Below, in pieces: positions 56,610-64,000 of a stretch of DNA of 64,000 nucleotides. Both the position numbers and the translations under genes were made by a program. The notes beneath the pieces were generated by a model that saw only the letters and a program-made list of their open reading frames with translations, was not told where the DNA came from and ran no database searches. Every line of letters begins with the position of its first letter. The stretch's first letter is position 1. The stretch covers positions 119,882,525-119,946,524 of the forward strand of contig NC_045434.1 in assembly GCF_002776525.5 (NCBI RefSeq), read 5' to 3'. Origin of the DNA: Piliocolobus tephrosceles (Eukaryota; Chordata; Mammalia; Primates; Cercopithecidae).

Positions 56610-57867
56610 AAAATAAAACAAGCCACAGACTATGTGACAATATTTGCAAAATATGTATGATAAAAATTTGAATCTAAAATATATATACTTTTTTAACTTT
56701 CAAAATTTAACAATGAGGAAAAAATAGAAAAAATGAGCAAAATATTTGAACAAGCACTTCCACAAAGCTAATATATAGCTGGCATCATGGAATGAATGTT
56801 TCTGTTTCTCCCAGATTTATATAATGAAATCCTAACCACCAATAGGATGGTACCGGGAGGTAGAACTTTTAGAAGACACTTATGTCACAAACATGGAGCC
56901 TTCATGAATGGAATTTGTACCCTTATAAAAGAGACCCCAGGAAACACTAACACTCCCCTTTCTTCTATGTTAGGATACAACAAAAAGATGGTTGTCTGTA
57001 AACCAGAAAGAGTGCCCTCATCAAGAGCTCAACCATGCTGGCACTCTGTTCTTGAACTTCCAGCCTCCAAAAGTGTGACAAATAAATTCTGTTGCACGTA
57101 AACTGCCCAGCCTATAGTGCTTTGTTATAGCAGCCCAAACTGATTATTATAGATAGACAGCAAATAAACACATAAAAAGAAGCTCAACATCATTTGTTAT
57201 TTGGGAAATGGAAGTTGAAACCACTATAATATACCACTGCTCTCACCACTATAATATACCACTACTCTCTCACCTTTTAGTGGCTAAAATTAAAAAGATT
57301 GACCACACTCAGTGTTGGTAAGGATATGAAGTGACTGAAACTCTCATACACTACTGGGGACAACATAAAATGGTACAACCACTTTGGAAAGCAGTTTGGT
57401 AGTTTTTAAAAAGTTAAACATACAATTAACATTTGAACCAAGGATTTCACTTTCATTTCCATTTTACTTTTAATTTCTCACCCAAGAGAAATTAAAGCAT
57501 ATGTCCAGGCAAAGATTTGTACATGAGTGTTGTAACAGCTTTATTTATAATATTTAAAAACTGGAAACCACCAGTCCATCAACAGGTGAATGGATAAACA
57601 AACTGTGGTGTATCCATATAATGGAATAAATCTGGCCTGTGATAAAACACATGAACTTCCTGGGTGACACTTGACAGGGAAGGGCTGTAAGCACAAATCA
57701 AAGAGATCATTCAGGACTAGCAGCCTTGTAAGCCCTCCCCAGTGCATATAGGGAGGACCTAAACCATAATTAAGGTATTAAATCAGGATGGTAAAGATTG
57801 AGCCCTGTAATGGGTACATGGTGGTTCAATTCCACTATTTTCTCTACTTTGAAATTTTCTGTGTTTA
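56610..57867 (+). mobile_element. Old L1 (L1M) 3' region, sense, interrupted by MLT1 and MST LTRs
   Basis: 56620-56780 has 'gacaatatttgcaaaatatgta' and 'gagcaaaatatttgaacaagcacttcc'. After the MLT1 LTR the L1 continues in register with 'aacacataaaaagaagctcaacatcat', 'ctttggaaagcagtttggtag', 'atgtccaggcaaagatttgtacatgag', 'ggatatacaaactgtggtgt'-like blocks, and the 3' UTR 'ggtacatggtggttcaattccacta'. The MST LTR at 57868 cuts the last bases, and 'ttttccataacaagaag' after it (58477 on) finishes the same L1. Confidence 0.78.
56786..57152 (+). mobile_element. Solo MLT1 LTR (ERVL-MaLR)
   Basis: 'tttatataatgaaatcctaaccaccaat', 'ggaggtagaacttttagaagacac', 'catgaatggaatttgtacccttataaaagagacc', 'cttccagcctccaaaagtgtg' and 'ctttgttatagcagcccaaactgatt' give the MLT1 order end to end. 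It inserted in L1. Confidence 0.8.
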
Positions 57868-58476
57868 GGCCATTCTTGCATTGCTATAAAGAAATACCTG
57901 ACACTGGGTAATTTATAAAGAAAAGAAGCTTAATTGGCTCAACTGTGCTGCACACTATTTAAAAAGCATGCTGGCATCTGCTTCTGGAGAGGCCTCAGGA
58001 AGCTTCCAATTATGGTGGAAGACAAAGGGGGAGCAGGCACACAGCATAGTGAAAGCAGGAGCCAGACAGAGAGAAAGCGAGCAAGGTGCCACATAATTTT
58101 TTTTTAATCTGGGAACTTTTTAAAAATTTTTGTTTCCATAGGTTTTGGGGGAACAGGTGGTATTTGGTTAAATGAGTAAGTTCTTTAGTTGTAATTTGGG
58201 AGATTTTGGTGAACCCAACACCCATGCAGTATACATTGAACCCAATTTGTAGTCCTTCATCACTCACCCTCTTCCCACCCTTTCCACACAGTTTTAACCA
58301 GAACTCACAAGAAATCACTAGCTACCACAAAGGCAGCCCGAAGGGGATAGTGCTAAACTATTCATGAGGGATTTATCCCCATATCCAATCACTTCCCACT
58401 CAGCCCACCTCCAACATTGGAGATTACATTTCACCATGAGATTTGGGTGGGGGCAAGTGTCCAAACTATCATTTTC
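57868..58476 (-). mobile_element. Solo MST LTR (ERVL-MaLR), antisense, carrying an L1 scrap
   Basis: Begins 'tgtgtttaggccattcttgcattgctataaagaaatac' and ends 'gagatttgggtgggggcaagtgtccaaactatca'. The pentanucleotide TTTTC precedes and follows it, the 5-bp duplication expected of ERVL integration. A piece of L1 3' UTR (58095-58290) lies in its middle. Confidence 0.85.
58095..58290 (-). mobile_element. L1 3' UTR fragment, antisense, inside the MST LTR
   Basis: 'ccataggttttgggggaacaggtggtatttggtt', 'gagtaagttctttagttgtaatttggg' and 'ttgaacccaatttgtagtcc' are the antisense L1 3' end, preceded by a T run (58099-58106) representing the reversed tail. Confidence 0.82.
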
Positions 58477-58496
58477 CATAACAAGAAGTATTTCAA

Positions 58497-58645
58497 GATA
58501 AATATATTTTGGTTCAGCCATTCAATAGAATATTCTGTGGCCTTTACAATTCTTTTTAAAGAGCACTTACTAACTTGAAAAACTTCTTAGAATAAACTTG
58601 AAGACCAAAAGGTAAGATACAAGTTAAGTATGTATTATGTTCCCT
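58497..58645 (+). mobile_element. L1 3' fragment, sense, diverged
   Basis: 'ggttcagccattcaatagaatattctgtggc' parallels the L1 block 'cattcaatggaatattatgcagc'. Followed by 'gatacaagttaagtatgtattatgtt'. Confidence 0.5.
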
Positions 58646-58964
58646 ATTATGTGCCTATGTGTTGATATACAAGGAGATAAGTCCAAATACCTGCAGTGGG
58701 AGATTTCTGAGTGAAGGATTTGTGAGTGACAACTATTTTTCCTTGTATCTCTATTTTATTAACTATCTCCACTAAATAGAGAATTGTAAATATAACAGTT
58801 AAAGTGTGTGTGCATTTAAAATGCTTTATTATTAATTGGCAGGGGTGCTTTCTACCCACAAGAGATAACACAGTAAAAAAAAAAAAAAAAGTCAATAAAA
58901 GTAATAAAAGATAGAGAATAGGAGACTTTTAGGGCTCTCTCTAGGCCTTATCCTAATATATAGC

Positions 58965-59168
58965 ATATCTCAAATCTGTCTGCATATTTGAATGACCTAG
59001 GTTGCTTTTAAAAAGTGTTAATGCCTGGACACCATCCAAAGACCTTCTGATTTAATTGTTCTTGAGTAGAGTCCATGTGAGTTTCATTTGGTTTTGTTTT
59101 GGGGGTGGGGGGTGTGTTTACCCCTCTCCAGGTGAATCTAATTTGAAGTCACTGTGAAAAACCAGTGT
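58965..59168 (-). mobile_element. MER5A-like element, antisense
   Basis: 'tgcatatttgaatgacctaggttgcttttaaaaag', 'cctggacaccatccaaagaccttctgattta', 'gagtttcattt' and 'ccaggtgaatctaatttgaagtcactgtgaaaaaccagtg' follow MER5A reversed. A G-rich insertion (59098-59116) sits inside. Confidence 0.6.
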
Positions 59169-59171
59169 TCT

Positions 59172-59790
59172 GTATGTATGAATCACCTATTATTTGCCAA
59201 ACTCTATGACTTGCTAGAGCAAAATGTGCATGGAGTTTCCCTGACTTGAGGAAAGAAGCATGATGGAGAACACTTGGAAATGTAAAGGAAAAACAAATGA
59301 ACATTACCGTAAACTTTCTAGTCAGAAGCAGAGGAAATTAGAACACAATTAGCAGAGATTTTACACATATGAATATGGTCAGGTGTCATTCAGTGATACA
59401 CATTCAGTCTTGGTTATCTGCCAGAAATTTATTCAGGTAAATTCAGAGAATTTGACAAATGTTTAATTCCACTTGCTGAAAATTTCAGCTATCCACATAT
59501 ACGGGATGTATTGGGTCTTTAGAACTCTACATTGAGACTGCAACTTGACCAATCTTCTTTCTTTATGCCCTTGAACCAATAGGCTGGAATTTGCTATACT
59601 GGCTTCAATTAATTAATACTGATTGTCAAGAGGAAGTAAGGATGCTACTGTGCAATGGGGGCAGGGAGGAGTAAATCCGGAACCAACAGGCTCCTCTATC
59701 GTTCCTCCTAGTACCACGTTATCCAGTAACAAAAGTTAGGAAAAGGACAGAAACCCAATATCAGGAGACGCTTTCATCCCAAGAAGGACT
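59172..59790. other. No recognisable gene or repeat
   Basis: AT-rich with no frame over about 50 codons. Confidence 0.45.
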
Positions 59791-59794
59791 GGCT

Positions 59795-59956
59795 AAGGAC
59801 AAAGAAATTTTTATTTATTTATTTATTTATTTAATTGAGACGGAGTCTGTCTCTGTTACCAAGGCTAGAGTGCAGCGACGCGATCTCGGCTCACTGCAAC
59901 CTCTGCCTCCCGGGTTCAAGCAATTCTCCTTCCTCAGCCAAGGACAAAGAAATTTT
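59795..59956 (-). mobile_element. 5'-truncated Alu with perfect 17-bp target duplication
   Basis: AAGGACAAAGAAATTTT occurs at 59795-59811 and 59940-59956. Between them lies an antisense Alu piece: a (TTTA)n tail, 'gagacggagtctgtctctg', through 'ttcctcagcc', where it stops about half-way through the element. So the copy was truncated at its 5' end on insertion. Confidence 0.95.
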
Positions 59957-59959
59957 AAA

Positions 59960-62030
59960 ATGGATAAAAGCAGAGTAGGAAAGGAATTCCACCTCCTTTA
60001 TTCGTTAAACAATTTCTTTCTTTCTTTTTTTGGTTTCCTCCTTTCCATTTCCCATACTATTTTAAGTTGGATGAGCTAGTGATGGTAAACTTTGTAAATT
60101 TAGCATAGATTAAGTATATCAATACAGAGCAGTAACTGAAGTAGAGAAGTTTTGGGCAACACCAAGCAGAAATGGACATAATGACTGATGAGATTTTGAG
60201 CCTCTCCTTTTGGGAGAAGGTCAGTCTTTCTTCTATCTGAAAAAATAGGTTTGTGTGTGTGTGTGTCCCATGCTGTTGGTTCCCATCATTCTGGGAAGAA
60301 GAGTACCTATGCATGTTAGGTGGCCCAAGGGGTAACTACAGCAGACATGACAGATTGTTCACTCAGCACGCTTCTGGCAGCCTTACAATATGCCTTTCTG
60401 TTCATTAGAGGTTGGAAGGTTAGGTCTCCCTTTCGCAGGTTTCCTGCAGCTAGGTTGTGCATTTGACTACATTCCACCAAAAGACTCACCTCATGAAACT
60501 TTGATGGTACAGACAATATTGTGAAGCAAGGACTACACAGATCTTACATACATGGCCAGGGAGGTCTTAGGTGTTTCAAAAGCAGCTCTGGAGGAGGATT
60601 TGGTGAATAGCTATCAAACAGCCAAAGGCAGCAGCAAGATTTCTTCATTTTTTGGAAACAGCATCATGATGTGTTTGGGCATTTCTTCAACTTGTATCAC
60701 TCCTCTCTATGTAACACAACCTTGGTTCAATGCACACACAGAAATTCTATCAGTCAACTAACACTCTGTAATAAATCCCCTTCCATTTAAATTATCCAGA
60801 AGGAATTTGACTATTAACTAAGAACACTGACTAGTACAGGAAAATTGTTTTGTCAATAGAGGCGATACCCTGAAGGAATAAAACTGTTTATATAACATTT
60901 ATATTAACCTGATAGAACAAGACCATGTTTATACATTATTGATACAATACATATCATTATAACGTGTAAATTAAGTTTATATTAAGCAAGTCAAACTGGT
61001 CCCTTTGTCTAGAATTGTTGGGGTGAGGCATTAAAGACAATATTTTTTAAAAAATAAGACTTTGTCATTTACTGAAGGCTTACATGAAAGCAAGAGATGA
61101 AGACAGAACCACCAGACAGAAGATGAACAAATACCGTATCTTAGTTCTTAACACATCAAAACTATGGACTCTCTTTAATATAAGTGAACAATCTAAGACA
61201 TAGTTCAAAAATTGCCTTAAGGACAAATAGTTAGAAAGGATCTCATGACACTCAGGTAAGAGAGAAAAAACTCCGTCATACTCAGGTAGGAAAGTGAGAC
61301 CCCTTTTCCTCAGAGGACAGAAGAAAATAAACCCTAAGTCCTATGCCAGCTAACATCAAAAAAGCTATTTAAAAAGAAAACCAATAACATAAACCTGAAA
61401 GTGGTCACGGTATTTGTACAATATTGGAAATCTTTATATGGGTTACAATGTTTCCTTTACAATGTTACAGTGAAACATACAATCTCTTTGTTAGTTGAAA
61501 TTTAAAAATTTTAAATATGTGACATGAGGTTCTGTTAATTATGGAGGCTGATTTCTTCTTTCAAATCTCTGTATGAGAAAGACATAAGGGCTAGCTGTTA
61601 CATGGTTATATGGGTGTGTAGTTGGTTCAACAACTGTGTCCAAAGAATAGTATACCATAATGTTTTGCCATCTGCCTTGTTCTTTTCAGTACCTTCAACA
61701 GGGACAAGAAAGTAGATGTAACTTGCAACTTTATTACATCTTTACCAGACATAAATTAAGATCCAAAGTGAATTTAAGAAAGATCAAAGACTATGTATGC
61801 ATAATAAAATTTAGTTTTTAAAAATGAATCCTACAACTATAGAATAAGAGAGACATAAATTTTAAAAAACTTTCATCAAAAATGAGGTGTTTGGTAAACT
61901 TAAGTTGAACATGAGTATGATAAGGAATTCAAAAAATAATTGATTTTATTTAAGTTAAGCATGGCTAGAAGAATAGGGCTCAGAAAAAGGGAGGTTACAT
62001 GTCTTCTTTTCATTGATTAAATCAATGTCA
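59960..62030. other. No supported gene; short GT repeat inside
   Basis: A (GT)n run lies at 60251-60266. 60340-60540 may contain an old repeat ('gcagctaggttgtgcatttgactacattcc') that I cannot name. Chance frames of up to 85 codons are present. Confidence 0.4.
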
Positions 62031-62039
62031 GAATTCTAA

Positions 62040-62275
62040 AGTCTGTTATATTATGCCTGAAATACTAAGTTCCGTTCCAGGTACAGCATTTTAAGAGAGA
62101 TACTGATAAATTGATGCATATCCAGAGAACTAAGATCAAATGGTGACAGAGAATTTAGACTCAAGGTATTTGTGGAATCCTTAAATAAATGGATCTGTCT
62201 GACCTGGAGAAGACAGAGTTCCTCTTAAATATTTAAGAAATGTCCTTGTGTACACAGGATTGAACTTCTTCTGGG
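62040..62275 (-). mobile_element. L3/CR1-type ancient LINE, antisense
   Basis: 'ttccgttccaggtacagcattttaagagagatactgat', 'gatgcatatccagagaactaagatcaaatggtgac' and 'gacctggagaagacagagttcctcttaaatatttaagaaatg' keep the order of the CR1/L3 3' region read in reverse. Very old, strongly diverged. Confidence 0.65.
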
Positions 62276-62279
62276 AGGC

Positions 62280-63012
62280 TTCCAAAAATTAAAACACAAT
62301 TAGTGTTAATAATCATAAGCTACTGTTTCCCAAATGACCCAAAGTCCCTTAGACTTTTATGATCATCTTTTTCTTCACTATCCAAACAAAATAACCTTCC
62401 TTCCTTCCCCATATCTCCACAACCCCTTAGAGGTAGGAGAAAGTTGCTGACATTCTACAACCCATTTTCTCGACTCTCACCAGTTCGTTCTGCTCCAGGC
62501 TTTTTGTCATGCATTTTTAGTATAACTGGTTGCCTCACCCTCTTCCTATAACTGTCCTAGATTTTCCACCCCAAATCACCTCTTTTTTTATTCACAAAGC
62601 ACCATTCTGCAATGTTACTTTGTAACAGACTTTAGCTAAAAACTTTGGTTTATAGAGCAGACTTATAGCACAAAACCGAAAGATATAACCAAACATCAAA
62701 AAATTCATATTCTTGGAGTCAATCTGTCCATCATCATGTTTTTGAACACTGTTTTCTTGCCTCTGTCCTCAGTTCCACAATCCCAATTTCTAGCCTTTGG
62801 ACTACCACCAAATCAAATCCAACTTTCTACTTCTTTGTCTAACTTTATTTATTTTATTCATTTCCTCCTCATTTCATATAATATCCTGGATCCACTTTTT
62901 ATAACTTTTCAAAATTTATATTCCTAAAGAAAGCCTTCTCTTCAGGGTTCCATATTTATTCAAAGAACCATCTAAAGACTTCACAAATCTACAATCAAAT
63001 TTTAAAAGGGGC
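62280..63012. other. No supported gene
   Basis: Pyrimidine-rich 62340-62600 and 62700-62930 may be old LINE sequence, but the resemblance is too weak. A 63-codon frame at 62736 is unremarkable. Confidence 0.4.
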
Positions 63013-63014
63013 TT

Positions 63015-63454
63015 GGTATAGTTTGAATATGCATTTTTTTTTTTTTAACCAAAACTCATAATGATTTTTGGTTCCCAAAATGGTGATGTTGAGAGGTGGG
63101 GCCTAGTGGAAGGTGTTTGGATTATGGGAATGGATCCCTCATAAATGGCTTCATACCATTCTCATGATAGTGAGTTGTCACTCTGGTGAGACTGAATTAG
63201 TTCTCATGAGAATAGATTAATTTCTGTGAGAGTGGGCTGTAATAAAGCCAGGACCCATGGGTTTTGCCTCTTCACATGTGTCTACTTCCCCCCTGACCGC
63301 CACCATGTTTTGATGCATCATGAAAGCCCCTACCAAAAACCAAGGCCACATCCTTGAACTGCCCTGCAGAACCATGAGCTAAATAAACCTCTTCTCTTTA
63401 TAAATTACCCAGTTTCAGGTATTCTGTTATAGCAACACCAAACAGACTAAGACA
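63015..63454 (+). mobile_element. Solo MaLR LTR (MST/MLT1-like)
   Basis: 'ggtatagtttgaatatgc', 'gaggtggggcctagtggaaggtgtttgg', 'ggatccctcataaatggcttcataccattctc', 'gagctaaataaacctcttctctttataaattaccc' and 'gcaacaccaaacagactaagaca' span the whole LTR. Confidence 0.8.
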
Positions 63455-63536
63455 GGGCTCAAAGTCAAGGTCACTGTGTTCAACTTCCATCACTGCTTGG
63501 AAAACAAGAAAAGTATGCAATAGAAGATTAATTATC

Positions 63537-63868
63537 AGCCAGATGTGGTGGCTCATGCCTGTAATCCCAGCAGTTTAGGGAACTGAGGTGAGTGGATCAC
63601 CTGAGGTCAGGAGTTCAAGACCAGCCTGGCAGACATGGCAAAACCCCATCCCTACTAAAAACATAAACATTAGCCAGGTGTGGTGGCATTCACCTGTAAT
63701 CCCAGATACTCTACTTGGGAGACTGAGGCAGGAGAATTGCTTGAACCTGAGAGATGGAGGTTGCAGTGAACCGACATCATGCCACTGTACTCCAGCCTCC
63801 TGGGTGGCAGAGTGAGACTCCATCTCAAAAAAAAAAAAAAAGAAAAAGAAAAAGAAAAAAAGAAGAAG
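63537..63868 (+). mobile_element. Alu SINE (S/J type)
   Basis: 'cagccagatgtggtggctcatgcc' through 'agagtgagactccatctc' and a long AAAAAG-type tail. Several substitutions and a short duplication ('ctctacttggga') mark it as old. Confidence 0.92.
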
Positions 63869-64000
63869 ATTGTTTTTCCTCCTACCCACAGCAAATCCCA
63901 GGTGGATGCAGTGATAATTTTTTGTTATATAAGGAAGATCTCTCTAAAATTTGATGCTATCAGCACATATGGGCTGATTCTTGAGATCCTGAATTCCCCC

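Overview
The window is primate nuclear DNA, most likely from an Old World monkey (macaque, baboon or relative). It is about 64 kb of AT-rich, gene-poor sequence built largely from Alu, L1, L2, MIR, MaLR-LTR, MER5 and Tigger repeats. The youngest Alus (about 17704-18006 and 41968-42283) carry a 'CTCAAGCC' variant near their 5' end, and the Alu at 55837 lacks 12 bp in its left half. I associate the first with cercopithecoid AluY lineages, and the second with Yd/YR-type Alus. No operons, bacterial genes or CRISPR arrays are present. A 400-base run of N (17304-17703) is an assembly gap.

The one long, convincing reading frame is at 1315-2649: an intronless, full-length 444-codon beta-tubulin (TUBB, class I). 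It is a processed retrocopy. It carries the TUBB 5' and 3' UTR sequence, an AATAAA signal, an A tail and a 16-bp target-site duplication, and it landed inside an older Tigger1 DNA transposon. By recall it differs from human TUBB at six residues. Four of the six replace arginines, and three of those are C-to-T or G-to-A changes of the kind CpG decay produces. The frame is therefore intact but looks close to neutral. I see no promoter of its own.

Layout: 1-3795 Tigger1 (left end outside the window) with the TUBB retrocopy; 4-9 kb MER5 split by an Alu, MIR, and an L2 split by a MaLR LTR; 10-14 kb MLT1-like LTR, L2, a MER2-type Tigger with a broken transposase and an Alu; 15.6-18.9 kb an L1 with a 5' inversion, an Alu and an unexplained insert, then the gap, Alu, L2 and Alu; 19-28 kb mostly unannotatable single-copy sequence with L2 and short tandem repeats; 29-32 kb MIR, a tiny L1 3' end, TG repeats and an antisense L1 split by an LTR; 34-43 kb two long antisense L2 elements broken by Alus, an LTR fragment and a second, complete Tigger1; 43-54 kb sparse repeats, an AT-rich 57-bp minisatellite and possible old LTRs; 54-64 kb L2, Alu, a four-layer L1/MLT1/MST/L1 nest, MER5, L3/CR1, a MaLR LTR and a final Alu.

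The genes do not form a pathway; the window is chiefly a record of layered transposition. Repeat names come from pattern memory, not a database search, so boundaries are approximate and subfamily names are provisional.
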